Shown piece after piece: positions 21,827-31,848 of a DNA stretch of 33,662 nucleotides; position 1 is the first letter of the stretch; each line of letters starts with the position of its first letter. A program made the position numbers and the translations under genes. The notes beneath the pieces were generated by a model. It was given only the letters and a program-made list of their open reading frames with translations. It was not told where the DNA came from and made no database searches. Origin of the DNA: Planctomycetes bacterium DG_23 (GTDB lineage Bacteria; Planctomycetota; DG-23); NCBI GenBank assembly GCA_001302825.1, contig LIZR01000008.1:1-33662 (forward strand), written 5' to 3'.

Positions 21827-23581
21827 CTACATTCTCTCAATACTTTCAATCCCCAATAGATTAAGGCCGAGTTTCAATACTCTGGCCACATAGTCACATA
21901 GCATAAGCCGGCTCTCTTTGAGGCCGTCCATCGAAGGGCCGGAAGATGAAGTTAGCACAGGACAGGTTTCATAGAACCTGGAATAGCGAGTAGACAGTTC
22001 GTAAAGATAGGCACTGACAAGATGGGGCGCGAACTCGCTGGCAGCAGAAAGCACCGCCTCCGGAAAGCGCAAGAGACATTTGGCTAAGTCTCGTTCGCTT
22101 TCTTCTTGGAGGAGAAATTTGCCGTTTCCACGCCGGAGTTTTGCAATATTTATTTCGCCCTTGCGAAATATACTCTGGATGCGGGCGTAGGCATATTGTA
22201 GATAAGGGGCGGTGTTGCCGTCCAGGCGCATCATACGGTTGAAACTAAAGATATAATCGCTCTGGCGTGCCCCAGAGAGGTCGCAGTATTTCACCGCGCC
22301 GAGGCCTACGGCCCGGGCTATATCTTGCCGCTCTGCTTCCGAGAGGTCAGGGTTTTGCTCATTCACTATAGAAAGTGCTCTTTTTTCGGCTTCATCCAGA
22401 AGGTCTTCCAAGCGCACTAACCCTCCTTCACGAGTTTTAAGCGGGGTGCGGTCCTCTCCCAGGATGGTTCCGAAACCGATATGTTCCAAGCGAACTTCAT
22501 ACCCCCAGCGCCTTACCGCAGTGAAGAGTTGCTGGAAATGAAGTCGCTGGCGGATGTCCACCACATAAAGAATGAGGTCCGGCTTGAACTTTTCCATGCG
22601 GTATTTTATGGTGGCCAGATCCGTTGCGGAATAAAGCCAGGCCCCATCCCGCCTTTGGATAATAAAAGGCGCATCTGCCAGTTCCGGCTCGTCAAAAAAT
22701 ATGCAGATAGCCCCTTCGCTTTCTCTGGCAATCCCCTTTTCCTTTAGTTCTTTCACCACATCGCCCAGCATCGGATTATAAAAACTTTCACCTAAGGTGT
22801 GGTCGAACTTTACGCCCAGGCGCTGGTAAATCTTGTCAAATTCCATCTTGCTCCACTGCATAAATTCTTTCCATAAAGCCAAGTTTTGCTCGTGGCCCGA
22901 TTGGAGTTTGGCGTGTTCCTGGCGGGCTTCCTCTGCTACGGCCTCGTCTTGTTGAGCGAGGTTGTATACCTTCTGATAGATGTGCTCCAGTTCGCCCAAG
23001 GGGTCTTTGGCCAGGGCCTCTTTATCGAGAAAGCGTTTGTAGCCGACGATTAGCATACCGAATTGCGTTCCCCAGTCGCCCAGATGATTATCAGTTATGA
23101 CCTTATGACCGAGGAAGCGATAGATGCGACCGAGGGCATCTCCGATGATGGTAGAGCGAATATGGCCCACATGCATAGGTTTGGCCACATTGGGCGAGGA
23201 GAAATCTATGACCACGGTGAGCGGTTTTGCAGGCTCGGGCACCCCCAAGCGCTCTTGGTCATAAAACTCGCCCGCCTTTCGTTCTACCCAGGCCTCATTC
23301 AAGCGAAAGTTGACAAAGCCCGCTCCAGCCACCTCAACATTTTTGACTATGTCCTGTAAATCGGTGTACTTTTCCAGGCCCTGTCGGATTTTTTCGGCAA
23401 TCTCTTTCGGTGAGAGACGGAGTTTATTGCTGAGGGAAAGTGCAATATTCGTTGCCAGGTCGCCGAAGGCCTCTTTGCGGGGGGCGCTGAGGACGATTTC
23501 CTCTGGTGGCAAATCTACGCCCAACTCCTGGCGCACCACGCGGGCCAACTTTTCACTTATTGTTCTTTTTGCTTCGAGCAT
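21827..23581 (-). CDS. argS: Arginyl-tRNA synthetase
   Basis: This class I aminoacyl-tRNA synthetase (584 aa) attaches arginine to tRNA-Arg. The HIGH motif reads HVGH near residue 138 in KPMHVGHIRST. The N-terminal Add1 domain, the DNHLGDWGTQFG stretch and the C-terminal anticodon-binding DALR domain (about 460-584) are all present, and the length is normal. The ORF track begins with GTG at 23584; I prefer the next codon, ATG at 23581, with AAAAGGTG just upstream. The start overlaps the end of rsfS by 29 nt. It is probably the last gene of the rpsU-led operon. Confidence 0.97.
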   Translation of the reverse strand: MLEAKRTISEKLARVVRQELGVDLPPEEIVLSAPRKEAFGDLATNIALSLSNKLRLSPKEIAEKIRQGLEKYTDLQDIVKNVEVAGAGFVNFRLNEAWVERKAGEFYDQERLGVPEPAKPLTVVIDFSSPNVAKPMHVGHIRSTIIGDALGRIYRFLGHKVITDNHLGDWGTQFGMLIVGYKRFLDKEALAKDPLGELEHIYQKVYNLAQQDEAVAEEARQEHAKLQSGHEQNLALWKEFMQWSKMEFDKIYQRLGVKFDHTLGESFYNPMLGDVVKELKEKGIARESEGAICIFFDEPELADAPFIIQRRDGAWLYSATDLATIKYRMEKFKPDLILYVVDIRQRLHFQQLFTAVRRWGYEVRLEHIGFGTILGEDRTPLKTREGGLVRLEDLLDEAEKRALSIVNEQNPDLSEAERQDIARAVGLGAVKYCDLSGARQSDYIFSFNRMMRLDGNTAPYLQYAYARIQSIFRKGEINIAKLRRGNGKFLLQEESERDLAKCLLRFPEAVLSAASEFAPHLVSAYLYELSTRYSRFYETCPVLTSSSGPSMDGLKESRLMLCDYVARVLKLGLNLLGIESIERM

Positions 23582-24032
23582 CACCTTTTTTGGTCTTTGC
23601 TTTTTCTTTCCATTCTATCTGCGGCGCGTCGGCCCAGAGTTCCTCAAGTTGATAAAACTGGCGCATCTCCCGGTCGAAAAGATGCACCACCAAAGAGCCG
23701 AAATCCTGCAGTATCCAGCGCCCCTCTTCATAACCTTCCACGCCCAGTTGTTTTACTCGCTTCTCCTGCAGTGCTTGGGCAATTCCCTGAGAGATAGTCT
23801 GGAGTTGCCTGCGATTTCGGCCTGAGCAAATGACGAAGAAATCGGTAATGAAAAGGAGGTCCCGGATGAAAAGGATGATTATATCTTCTGCCTTTTTATC
23901 TGCGGCGACGCGAGCAGCGAGTATGGCTGCTTCCTGTGCCCGGGCTAAGAGGTTTGCGTCCTCAGGGGAGTAAGGACGAAGGCCCTTCACTTGAATGGTT
24001 GCGCCGCCACTACTTCTTTGTTTGGATGTCAA
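23553..24032 (-). CDS. rsfS: Ribosomal silencing factor RsfS
   Basis: RsfS binds uL14 on the large ribosomal subunit and blocks joining of the subunits when nutrients are short. The family core is visible: [26 protein letters not shown] near 48-73, then [30 protein letters not shown]. It is 159 aa, with an N-terminal extension of about 35 residues and a lysine-rich C-terminal tail. The tail overlaps the argS start. hppA lies 24 nt upstream. Confidence 0.95.
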   Translation of the reverse strand: MTSKQRSSGGATIQVKGLRPYSPEDANLLARAQEAAILAARVAADKKAEDIIILFIRDLLFITDFFVICSGRNRRQLQTISQGIAQALQEKRVKQLGVEGYEEGRWILQDFGSLVVHLFDREMRQFYQLEELWADAPQIEWKEKAKTKKGDARSKKNNK

Positions 24033-24056
24033 AACTTCCTATCCCACCCCTTTATT

Positions 24057-26261
24057 TCAGAAGGAAATATGGAGAAATTTGGCCACTACCGGTGCGAACT
24101 TCACCACCAAACCGGCCGACACTACCGCCACCATACTCATAAGTTTGAGCAGGATATTTAGCGACGGCCCGGAGGTATCTTTGAAGGGGTCGCCCACGGT
24201 ATCGCCAACCACGCTGGCCTTATGGGCATCGGAGCCCTTGCCTCCTAACTGACCCCCTTCAATATATTTTTTGGCGTTATCCCAGGCCCCTCCAGCGTTG
24301 GCCATCATAATGGCTACGGCAAACCCCGCCGCCAGCGCTCCGGTCAAAAGGCCCATCACCCCGGCTACGCCCAAAATGAGCCCCGCCACAATAGGGATAA
24401 TCAGGGCAAGTAGTGAAGGCAAAATCATCTCCCTCTGAGCGGCACGGGTGGAGATGTCCACACAGGCGGCGTAATCGGGCTCGGCCTTACCTTGCATAAT
24501 CCCGGCAATCTCGCGGAATTGACGGCGCACCTCTTCTACCATCTTGCTGGCGGCACGGCCCACGGCCCGCATAGTCAAAGAACAAAAAACCAAAACCATC
24601 ATCGCGCCCAAAAACATCCCCACAATAACCTTGGGGTTCATCAGATGAACATTGTATTTCTCTATGAAAAAGGTAATGCCGGCGGCTTTCAAATCTGCCA
24701 ACCTACTTACCGCACCTTCTATAGGCACCACTTCGTCGGCTGCTCCTGAGGCAATCTTTACCAGGTTGGCCTTCACTTCCTGCAGATAAGCCGCCAGAAG
24801 CACCAGGGTAGTGAGGGCCGCCGAACCTATGGCAAATCCTTTGCCCGTGGCTGCGGTAGTATTGCCCAGGGCGTCCAGGGCATCGGTGCGTTTTCTCACC
24901 TCCGGACCCAGGCCGCTCATTTCCGCATTTCCTCCAGCATTATCGGCAATGGGACCGTAGGCATCGGTGGCCAGAGTTATCCCTAAGGTAGATAACATCC
25001 CCACTGCGGCAAGGCCTATGCCGAAAAGCCCCAAAGCAGGTTGGGTGAAACCACTGGCAAAAGCGAAACTCACCAATATTCCGCCCGCCACCACCAGCAC
25101 CGGAATGCCTATGGACTGCATCCCTACTGAAAGCCCGGCGATAATCACCGTGGCCGGGCCGGTCTTGGCTTCTTCGGCTATGGAACGGGTGGGGCGGTAG
25201 CGCTCTGAAGTATAATATTGAGTTGACCAGCCAACAATCACCCCGGCCAAAAGACCGGTCAATGCCGAGACAGCGAGGCCTTTATGCTCAGGCAGAACCC
25301 ATAAGATAACCAGTATGGCGCAAATGAAGGTGAGTATGGTGCTTAAATATACACCGCGATTAAGCCCGCGCAAGAGTTGCGCCTGACTTGCCTCCTCGTG
25401 TGTGCGCACCATAAAGATGCCCAGGATGGAAAAGAGAGTGCCCAGCCCGGCAATAGCCATAGGCACCGCGACGCCAGAAAATCCCAAACCCGCGGCAACC
25501 CCCAGGGTGCAGGTGGCCAGGATGGAGTTGCAATAGGATTCATAAAGGTCGGCGCCCATTCCCGCCACATCCCCCACATTATCGCCCACATTATCGGCGA
25601 TGGTGGCTGGATTTCTGGGGTCGTCTTCAGGGATGCCGGCTTCCACCTTGCCTACGAGGTCGGCGCCCACATCTGCGGCCTTGGTGAAGATTCCGCCGCC
25701 CACCCGGGCGAAAAGGGCCTGAGCGCTCGCCCCCATACCAAAGGAAAGCATAGTCACGGTGGTTCGGGGAAGGTCGAACTTGAGTATCCTGGTGAGAAAG
25801 AGGAAGAAGATACTTATATAGAGCAGCGCCAATCCCACCACTACCAACCCCATAACCGCGCCGCTCCTGAAGGCCACCTGCAAGGCCCGGTTGAGGCTGG
25901 TCTTTGCCCCCTCCGTAGTGCGGGAGGAGGCAAAAGTGGCCGCCCGCATCCCCAAATATCCGGAAAGGGCCGAAAAGAGTCCGCCGGAAAGAAAAGCCAG
26001 GGGAGTCCATCTGGATTGTACCTTTAATGCAAAGGCCATAATGGCGAGGAGCACAGCGAAAATAACAAAAAAGATGGCCACCACTTTGTATTGCCGCCGC
26101 AGATAGGCATTGGCCCCCTGGCGCACAAAGGAGGCGATGGCTCGCATCTTTTCATCGCCCTCCGGGAACCCCATCATTCGTTTATAAAAATATAGCGCCA
26201 TGGCCAGGGCGACGATGGCTGAAAGCGGTGCCAACCACCAGAGAGCCTGTTGCATTGCCAT
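24057..26261 (-). CDS. hppA: K+-dependent membrane-bound pyrophosphatase
   Basis: This integral membrane pump (734 aa, about 16 TM helices) hydrolyses pyrophosphate to move H+ or Na+ outward. The substrate-binding signature [13 protein letters not shown] and the following [21 protein letters not shown] are intact. [10 protein letters not shown] has Ala and Gly where K+-independent enzymes carry Lys, which marks the K+-dependent subfamily. A Glu three residues after the Asp in ADLYES is at the place used by Na+-pumping forms, but K+-dependent H+ pumps may share it, so the ion is undecided. It would supply energy from biosynthetic pyrophosphate, such as that released by ArgS. It lies 56 nt downstream of the TPR gene. 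Confidence 0.96.
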   Translation of the reverse strand: MAMQQALWWLAPLSAIVALAMALYFYKRMMGFPEGDEKMRAIASFVRQGANAYLRRQYKVVAIFFVIFAVLLAIMAFALKVQSRWTPLAFLSGGLFSALSGYLGMRAATFASSRTTEGAKTSLNRALQVAFRSGAVMGLVVVGLALLYISIFFLFLTRILKFDLPRTTVTMLSFGMGASAQALFARVGGGIFTKAADVGADLVGKVEAGIPEDDPRNPATIADNVGDNVGDVAGMGADLYESYCNSILATCTLGVAAGLGFSGVAVPMAIAGLGTLFSILGIFMVRTHEEASQAQLLRGLNRGVYLSTILTFICAILVILWVLPEHKGLAVSALTGLLAGVIVGWSTQYYTSERYRPTRSIAEEAKTGPATVIIAGLSVGMQSIGIPVLVVAGGILVSFAFASGFTQPALGLFGIGLAAVGMLSTLGITLATDAYGPIADNAGGNAEMSGLGPEVRKRTDALDALGNTTAATGKGFAIGSAALTTLVLLAAYLQEVKANLVKIASGAADEVVPIEGAVSRLADLKAAGITFFIEKYNVHLMNPKVIVGMFLGAMMVLVFCSLTMRAVGRAASKMVEEVRRQFREIAGIMQGKAEPDYAACVDISTRAAQREMILPSLLALIIPIVAGLILGVAGVMGLLTGALAAGFAVAIMMANAGGAWDNAKKYIEGGQLGGKGSDAHKASVVGDTVGDPFKDTSGPSLNILLKLMSMVAVVSAGLVVKFAPVVAKFLHISF

Positions 26262-26317
26262 AAATATAATCCCCTGTCAGTTTATGGGCGAACTACAAGA
26301 GTATATTCGGCCCAGGC

Positions 26318-27361
26318 TCAGGGAGCCGGCTCCTCTTGTTTCTCACGGAGGAGCCTAATAAAATCCAGGGCGTCTTGATGACGGTCTTTGAGGTTTTCCG
26401 CGGTTGGATATTTGGAGGACAGTTCTTTCCATCCGCGAGCGGCCTCTTCCATATATGTGATGGCCTTAGCGTAGTCTCCCTCGAAGTAGGCCTGCCAGGC
26501 TTTGGCCTGCAAGTCCAAGATGCCAGGGACATTTTCATCAGGAAACCATTGAGCCGCAATGAGGGCTTGCTGATGGAAGTTTCTGAGAACAGCGAAGTGT
26601 GGATATTTGGGGATTAGTCTTTTCCACTCAGCGGCAGCCTTTTCCATATAGGCGACGGCCTTTTCAAAATCTTGCTTCCCAAATGCGTACCAGGCGACGG
26701 CCTCCATGGCGTGAGCCACATTGGTATCGAGTGCAAAAGGGCCAAAGGGGCCGTGATAGCCAATATCCCGGGCACGGGTGAAGTATTTGAGGGCTAACTC
26801 GGGAGCGCTTTGGCCTTCGGTTTCCTCTACTTGACGCAGGAAATACTCCCGATAATGGGGCCGCGTAAGGTCCACATAACGATAGATTCTGTGATAATAA
26901 AGCAAACCCAACCAGAAGATAAGTTCAGAGTTATCAGGGTTTTTGGCCAGACCCTCTTTGGCGAAATCTATGCCAGCCTCAAACCAACGCCATTTATCCT
27001 CTGCGCTATCCCAGTGCACGGAGATATTATGGCTCAAATTCCAAGAATTAAAGATCCAAACAGAGGGAAAGTTCGGCTGTAGTTTACTAATGAGTTTGTA
27101 AAGGGCGGAAAGTTCAAACCACTGGTGTCGGTCCATAAGATTGAGGGACCTGACCCAGAGGATGTCCACGGCAAGCCCCCGGAACCCGGCGAGTAGCACA
27201 GTGCCGGCAAAACTGGCCAGGTCCAATTCCCGATAAATCTGAAAGCCCGAGTCGCCCTGGGTTTTGCGGAACTTGTCTATTTCTCGTTGGATGAGCGAAA
27301 CCAGGATGAGAATAACCCCTACTAAACAAAGGGTTTTTAACAGGCGTTTTCTGCGGCTCAC
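26318..27361 (-). CDS. Membrane-anchored TPR-like protein
   Basis: This protein (347 aa) begins with a basic stretch and one TM segment (about 10-25, TLCLVGVILILVSLI). The rest is helical with TPR-like repeats, for example AVAYMEKAAAEWKRLIPKYP and AITYMEEAARGWKELSSKYP, spaced so that they look like repeats of one unit. The N-terminal GFRGLAVDILWVRSLNL stretch is striking and conserved in style. It starts at a GTG that overlaps the permease stop by 4 nt (GTGA), so it is translationally coupled to the ABC exporter and probably acts with it. Precise role unknown. Confidence 0.8.
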   Translation of the reverse strand: MSRRKRLLKTLCLVGVILILVSLIQREIDKFRKTQGDSGFQIYRELDLASFAGTVLLAGFRGLAVDILWVRSLNLMDRHQWFELSALYKLISKLQPNFPSVWIFNSWNLSHNISVHWDSAEDKWRWFEAGIDFAKEGLAKNPDNSELIFWLGLLYYHRIYRYVDLTRPHYREYFLRQVEETEGQSAPELALKYFTRARDIGYHGPFGPFALDTNVAHAMEAVAWYAFGKQDFEKAVAYMEKAAAEWKRLIPKYPHFAVLRNFHQQALIAAQWFPDENVPGILDLQAKAWQAYFEGDYAKAITYMEEAARGWKELSSKYPTAENLKDRHQDALDFIRLLREKQEEPAP

Positions 27362-28674
27362 TTGCCTACCTCCCGCCGCCTGAATATAAAAAAGGATACA
27401 GTTAAGAGTGAGGCGGCGTAAAGCAAGGCATAAGCGAGAAGCAGCAGTATGGCCCTAAGAGGGATATCGATTTTATCCGCCAGGAAATTGGCCGGTGCAA
27501 ACTTGCTAAAATCGGGCAGGATATAACTTATGGCGTAGATGAAGTATTTAAGAATGGTATTGATTATCTTCACCACAAGTGTCTGCTCCGGGATCTCCAC
27601 CGGCCCGTGCACATGGCCGATAATGGAGGCGCCAAAGACTCCGGTGCCGGGCTCGGTGAGGCTGTGAGCCAGTGCGCGCATCAATTCCACGATATTGCTG
27701 CAGAAATAAATGAAGAAGGAAAAGGTAACGCTTACCGGCGCGGAAAGAAAACTTGATCCAACTACCGCGATGGGCACTATTACCAGAAGTTGCAAGAATA
27801 TTAACACGACCGACTTGAGAAAATTTATGGTGAAAGAGCCCGGCTTTTTCAGTAAAAAAAGGTCGCGAAGAGTTACGCCGAAGTATATCTCCGGTTCTTC
27901 CGCCGAGGCGACCACTTTAAGTGCCCCTGCGGGGGCAAGTATGCTCGCGGGAAATGACACGGTAAAGTTCTCGTAGGGTTTTAGCTTGGCCAAGGCTTCT
28001 TCCTTCTGGCCACTGGTCGGGTTTATAGCCACGAACTTCATTGTTCCCCCGGTGACCCTTCCTAATACCAGGAATCTCCCCTGCAAGGCAATCTCTTCAG
28101 CAGGAAAATCACTTATTTTTATCCCTTCCCACTGCCACTGGGCCTCCATCTTTCCGGAACCTGAGAGTCCTGCCATTTCGCCCGGAGGCACTTGAGCAGC
28201 ACCCTCTCCTTCCGCCTGGTGAATGAGAGAGGAAGCATATAGCGGGATTTTGGCCATCAAGGGCTCTGCAAGACCTTTAGGCGCGGCCTGCAGGGCTACC
28301 AGGCGCACCACGCCGTAGGAAATAAGTGACATCAATAGCAGAATAGTCCCGGTCACTAAGATGAGACCCACCGTCTTGCCCAGGATATAGGCCAGCCGGC
28401 TCACCGGTTTAGTAAGCACACTGTAGATGGTCTTATCTTCGATGTCCACAGGGATGCTGGATGCGGCCAGGAATATGGCTACCACTATGGCGAAAAAGGT
28501 TGCGGCCTTAGAGGAGACGACCTGAACCAGTTTCAGCCGGTCGTCCGGGGTAATGGCAGGGAGAAATTGCAGACATCCCAAAAGCACCAGGGCCAGAAAG
28601 AAAATGACCAGGGGCGTTTTTTTCCTCAAAGAATCTTTGAAGGTGTGCTTAGCCAGGGCTGCTACGGTCTTCAC
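27358..28674 (-). CDS. ABC-2 type transporter permease
   Basis: This membrane subunit (438 aa) has a first TM near residues 22-40 ([19 protein letters not shown]), several more before about 150, a long extracytoplasmic region (about 155-285) and a C-terminal bundle of TMs. [21 protein letters not shown] near 85-105 is a hallmark of ABC-2 permeases of the NosY/GldF-like kind. I prefer the GTG at 28674 ([12 protein letters not shown]) over the track's TTG at 28689, because GAGGAG lies 7 nt upstream. It overlaps the ATPase gene by 26 nt and the TPR gene by 4 nt. The substrate is unknown. Confidence 0.88.
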   Translation of the reverse strand: MKTVAALAKHTFKDSLRKKTPLVIFFLALVLLGCLQFLPAITPDDRLKLVQVVSSKAATFFAIVVAIFLAASSIPVDIEDKTIYSVLTKPVSRLAYILGKTVGLILVTGTILLLMSLISYGVVRLVALQAAPKGLAEPLMAKIPLYASSLIHQAEGEGAAQVPPGEMAGLSGSGKMEAQWQWEGIKISDFPAEEIALQGRFLVLGRVTGGTMKFVAINPTSGQKEEALAKLKPYENFTVSFPASILAPAGALKVVASAEEPEIYFGVTLRDLFLLKKPGSFTINFLKSVVLIFLQLLVIVPIAVVGSSFLSAPVSVTFSFFIYFCSNIVELMRALAHSLTEPGTGVFGASIIGHVHGPVEIPEQTLVVKIINTILKYFIYAISYILPDFSKFAPANFLADKIDIPLRAILLLLAYALLYAASLLTVSFFIFRRREVGK

Positions 28675-29524
28675 TCTTGGTCTCCTCAATAGTCTTGAGG
28701 AACAGGTCTTCCAGGGTGCGCGAAGGATGTTCCGTGCTCACCAGTTCCGCGTCGTTTTCCCGGAGCAGGGCTTCGATTTTATCTCTCAACTCGGGAGAAA
28801 TCCGCCGCACCCTTATTTCGAGAGTGTCCTTGAGAGAAAGGAGGTCGTCAACTTCTCCCACCACCTGAAGGTGGCCCTTATCCAGGATGGCTATCCGGTC
28901 GCAGACATCCTCCACATCCGCCAGGAGATGGCTGGACAGAAGAATAGTCTTCCCCTGTTTTTTGAGTTCGAGAATGAGGTCTTTTATCTCGCGAGAGCCG
29001 ATAGGGTCTAAACCTACCGTGGGTTCATCCAGGAGGATGAGGTCGGGGTCGTTTATGAGTGCCTGGGCCAGACCAATACGCCGGCTCATTCCCTTGGAAT
29101 ATTCTTTGAGGGGCCGTTTGCGCGCAAAAGAGAGCCCCACGGTCTCGATGAGGTCGGCCACTCGCCGCTTTCGCTCTCGCCGGGGAATATGAAATATCTG
29201 GCCATAGAAATCCAGGGTTTCCTCGGCATTGAGGAAACGATATAGGTAAGATTCCTCGGGCAAAAAGCCGATACGGCTGTTAGTGGCCACATCACCCGGC
29301 GGATGCCCCAGGACCACGGCCTCGCCCGCAGTAGGGAAAATGAGGCCCAGGAGAAGTTTAATGGTGGTGGTCTTTCCCGAACCGTTGGGGCCTAAAAGCC
29401 CAAAGATTTCACCGCGATTAATACTCAGATTGAGTCTATCGATGGCCCGTACCTTGGGCCGCCCCCAGAAGTCCACATATACCTTGGTCAAATCCTTGGT
29501 TTCTACCGCGAAATCAGTTTGCAA
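28649..29524 (-). CDS. ABC transporter ATP-binding protein
   Basis: This ATPase (291 aa) shows Walker [10 protein letters not shown] near 45, the signature [15 protein letters not shown], Walker [14 protein letters not shown] and the H-loop LLSSHLL. It is of the CcmA/NosF type that partners with ABC-2 permeases, and the permease gene overlaps it directly downstream. A C-terminal extension of about 75 residues follows the core. The rpsU gene is 21 nt upstream, so it is probably expressed from the rpsU promoter. Confidence 0.95.
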   Translation of the reverse strand: MQTDFAVETKDLTKVYVDFWGRPKVRAIDRLNLSINRGEIFGLLGPNGSGKTTTIKLLLGLIFPTAGEAVVLGHPPGDVATNSRIGFLPEESYLYRFLNAEETLDFYGQIFHIPRRERKRRVADLIETVGLSFARKRPLKEYSKGMSRRIGLAQALINDPDLILLDEPTVGLDPIGSREIKDLILELKKQGKTILLSSHLLADVEDVCDRIAILDKGHLQVVGEVDDLLSLKDTLEIRVRRISPELRDKIEALLRENDAELVSTEHPSRTLEDLFLKTIEETKSEDRSSPG

Positions 29525-29545
29525 ATCTTCGCTCCTTTTCAGTGG

Positions 29546-29761
29546 CTACCGAAAGGGCCTGCGGGGGCTTTGTTCATTCCTTATCCTTTGTAATAAACGC
29601 TTCATAGCCTTACGCTGCTGGCGACGGCGGCGTTCGCTGGGCTTTTCATAGAAACTGGTGCGCTTAATCTCCTTGGTCAAATTTTCCGTCTCGCACATCT
29701 TCTTGAAGCGCCGCAGCAAGTGCTCCAAAGGCTCGTTACCCCGGAGTTTTACTTTAATCAT
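29546..29761 (-). CDS. rpsU: 30S ribosomal protein bS21
   Basis: This 71-aa protein is bS21, a small-subunit component active in translation initiation. The N-terminal VKLRGNEPLEHLLRRFKK and HYEKPSE-like YEKPSERRRRQQRK segments are diagnostic. It is the first gene after a near-consensus promoter and appears to lead an operon through the ABC exporter genes to argS. Confidence 0.97.
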   Translation of the reverse strand: MIKVKLRGNEPLEHLLRRFKKMCETENLTKEIKRTSFYEKPSERRRRQQRKAMKRLLQRIRNEQSPRRPFR

Positions 29762-29835
29762 ACAACATCAAATCCCTTCTCGCTTTAAGACTCATTAATT
29801 CAAAATGCTAAAATAAAAAGGCTTCTCTCTACTGT

Positions 29836-29864
29836 ATTATAATAATACCTTCGCAGCAGTTCAA
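29836..29864 (-). promoter_or_regulatory. Sigma-70 promoter for the rpsU operon
   Basis: On the minus strand: TTGAAC (29859-29864), 17-nt spacer, TATAAT (29836-29841). It lies in the 132-nt gap between the MalG-like permease gene and rpsU. No strong intrinsic terminator for the permease gene is visible in the gap, only a weak 5-bp stem at its stop codon followed further on by a T7 run. Confidence 0.88.
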
Positions 29865-29893
29865 CAAAAAAACTTGAACTTAAGTGATTTTTC

Positions 29894-30712
29894 TCACTCC
29901 TTTAAGCCGGAAAGGGTCACCCCACTTATGATCTGGCGTTGCAGGGCAAAAAATACCAAAAGTGCCGGCAGAACCACCAGAGAAGACGCCGCCATTATAT
30001 AATGGTACTGCACGCCGAACTGGTCCGCGAAAAACTGCAGCCCCACAGGCAGGGTGCGCATCCTGGGGCTGGAAGTAATTATCAAAGGCCAGAGGAAGGC
30101 GTCCCAGTTGGAGATGAAAGTGAATATGGCCAGAGTGGCCAGCGCAGGCTTCACCAAAGGGATAACCACGGTAAAGAAGATGCGCAGTTCCGAGGCCCCG
30201 TCTATGCGCGCCGCATCCAGAAGGTCATCGGGCAAAGTCAGCATAAACTGCCTCATCAAGAATACCCCAAAGGCGCTTACGAGCCCGGGAAAGGCTATCC
30301 CAAGAAAAGTATCCACCAGCGATAGTTTCACGCAAGCAATATACCAGGGAATGATGAGCATCTGCAAGGGCACCATCATCGTGGAAAGGATGCCAATAAA
30401 GATGAATTTCCTGCCCGGGAAGCGGAACTTGGCCAGGGCATAACCGGAAAGCGAAGAAAATAGCGCCACACTCGCGGTCACCGCCAGGGCCACGATGAGG
30501 CTATTCAGGTACCAGCGAAGAAATAGGCCCTGAGAAAGCACATAGCGGAAATTTTCCAGCGTTGGCTTGCGGGGCAAGAATGTAGGAGGCATCGCCTGTA
30601 TTTCCGCAGGGGTCTTAAAGGCCGAAAGGAGCATCCAGATAAAGGGAAAAACCATTGCTATTCCCACCACGCCCAGGATTATGTAAATCACCCCATTCAG
30701 TATCTTGCGCAT
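29894..30712 (-). CDS. Carbohydrate ABC transporter permease, MalG-like
   Basis: This is the second permease subunit (272 aa, six TM helices) of a CUT1-type sugar importer. The EAA loop reads DAARIDGASELRIFFTVVIP, the contact site for the ATPase. The N-terminal MVFPFIWMLLSAFKTPAEI and the C-terminal FFALQRQIISGVTLSGLKE are typical of MalG-type subunits. It lies 9 nt downstream of the MalF-like gene. No ATPase or binding protein lies next to it in the window; these importers often share a common MsmX-like ATPase encoded elsewhere. The sugar cannot be told from the permeases. Confidence 0.94.
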   Translation of the reverse strand: MRKILNGVIYIILGVVGIAMVFPFIWMLLSAFKTPAEIQAMPPTFLPRKPTLENFRYVLSQGLFLRWYLNSLIVALAVTASVALFSSLSGYALAKFRFPGRKFIFIGILSTMMVPLQMLIIPWYIACVKLSLVDTFLGIAFPGLVSAFGVFLMRQFMLTLPDDLLDAARIDGASELRIFFTVVIPLVKPALATLAIFTFISNWDAFLWPLIITSSPRMRTLPVGLQFFADQFGVQYHYIMAASSLVVLPALLVFFALQRQIISGVTLSGLKE

Positions 30713-30721
30713 AACTTGCCC

Positions 30722-31615
30722 TCAATATTCAATTCTGCGCGAAAGCACCTTTATCTGAAGCAAGGTCACCGCCAGGATGAAGAGGAAAAGCACTATGGTT
30801 TCCGAGGCCCCGTAACCCATCCTGTACATCCTGAAGGCCGTCTCCTCTATTCCATAGACCAGGGTGCGGGTGCGGTTAAGAGGCCCGCCGGCTTCGGTCA
30901 TCACATATATGAGCGCGAATGTCTGAAGCACCCGAATGAGGCCGATAACTGCCAGAAAAACCACGGTGGGATTAAGCAGGGGAAGCGTGACATAAAAGAA
31001 GCGCTGGCAGGGCCCGGCGCCGTCAACCTTTGCGGCTTCACTGAACTGTTCCGGTATAGTCTGAAGTCCGGCCAAAAAAATAACAATCTGGAAGCCCAGT
31101 TCCTTCCAGATTCTGACTGCGGCTATGGCGAAAATGGCCACATCCGGGTCTTTGAGAAAGGCGGAAGTGGGAAGGCCCAGCCCAATGAGCATTTGATTAA
31201 AAAGCCCGAAATGGGGCTGGTAAAGCCAACTCCATATATAGCCTACGGCCACGATGGAGGTAATCACCGGCGCGAAAAAGATGGTGCGAAAAAGGCCTAC
31301 TCCCCGGCGGGCTTCGTTCAAGAGTAAGGCAAAAGCAAGGGATAGAACCAGGCTTACGGGAACCACGGTTGCGGCCAGGATAAGGGTATTGATGAGGCTT
31401 TGGATGAAGACCGGGTCCCGTATAAGTTCCCGATAATTAGCCAGGCCCACAAATACCTTTTCCTGAGAAAGCAGGTTATAGTGCTGGAGGCTAAGACTGA
31501 AGTTCCAGAACATTGGCAGGATATTGACCAGGAGGAAGAAAAGCGCCACCGGGGCCACAAAGGCATAAGCCCAGGCCATCTTTTTTCGCCCTATGGATGA
31601 TTTAGGCAAAATCAT
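30722..31615 (-). CDS. Carbohydrate ABC transporter permease, MalF/UgpA-like
   Basis: This is the first permease subunit (297 aa, six TM helices) of a CUT1 sugar importer. The N-terminal APVALFFLLVNILPMFWN and the EAA loop EAAKVDGAGPCQRFFYVTLP are typical. It is the first gene of a two-gene unit from the promoter at 31652-31680. In most such operons a binding protein gene precedes it; here the upstream gene is a divergent glycosyltransferase, so the binding protein must be encoded elsewhere or beyond this window. Confidence 0.94.
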   Translation of the reverse strand: MILPKSSIGRKKMAWAYAFVAPVALFFLLVNILPMFWNFSLSLQHYNLLSQEKVFVGLANYRELIRDPVFIQSLINTLILAATVVPVSLVLSLAFALLLNEARRGVGLFRTIFFAPVITSIVAVGYIWSWLYQPHFGLFNQMLIGLGLPTSAFLKDPDVAIFAIAAVRIWKELGFQIVIFLAGLQTIPEQFSEAAKVDGAGPCQRFFYVTLPLLNPTVVFLAVIGLIRVLQTFALIYVMTEAGGPLNRTRTLVYGIEETAFRMYRMGYGASETIVLFLFILAVTLLQIKVLSRRIEY

Positions 31616-31651
31616 TTCTGTCTTTCCTGAAAGAGCAACTCTTTGCCCTCC

Positions 31652-31680
31652 ATTATAATTTCCCTGCCCAAGCCCGTCAA
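31652..31680 (-). promoter_or_regulatory. Sigma-70 promoter for the sugar permease genes
   Basis: On the minus strand: TTGACG (31675-31680), 17-nt spacer, perfect TATAAT (31652-31657). The start codon at 31615 is only about 30 nt past the expected transcription start. Confidence 0.88.
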
Positions 31681-31696
31681 CCCATAGACTTCCTCT

Positions 31697-31724
31697 CGAG
31701 TGACGAATGACGAGCTACGGATGA
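31697..31724. repeat. GACGAATGACGAG repeat, copy 1
   Basis: CGAGTGACGAATGACGAG (31697-31714) is identical over 18 bp to 33073-33090, and similarity continues for about 10 bp with three mismatches. It lies between the -35 boxes of the two divergent promoters. Confidence 0.75.
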
Positions 31725-31751
31725 TGAATTTTTGCTTTACGCTAAAAAAAT

Positions 31752-31780
31752 TTGACAATCTTCTTCCTTCAACTTATACT
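31752..31780 (+). promoter_or_regulatory. Sigma-70 promoter for the MGS-like glycosyltransferase
   Basis: Perfect TTGACA (31752-31757), 17-nt spacer, TATACT (31775-31780). The start at 31849 is about 60 nt past the expected transcription start. It is the strongest-looking promoter in the window and divergent to the sugar permease promoter. Confidence 0.9.
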
Positions 31781-31848
31781 CTGGGCAATTTGGGCCATTT
31801 GCTTGATTTGTATCTACCAGTTGCTAAAAGGGTCTGAAAGGAAGCTAT

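Noticed and set aside
25377-26027. 216-aa plus-strand ORF inside hppA
   Set aside because: It is an antisense shadow of a highly conserved pump gene with no protein-like features.
29866-29900. Intrinsic terminator after the MalG-like gene
   Set aside because: A stem of only about 5 bp overlaps the stop codon and the T-run is 11 nt away, so I do not call it.
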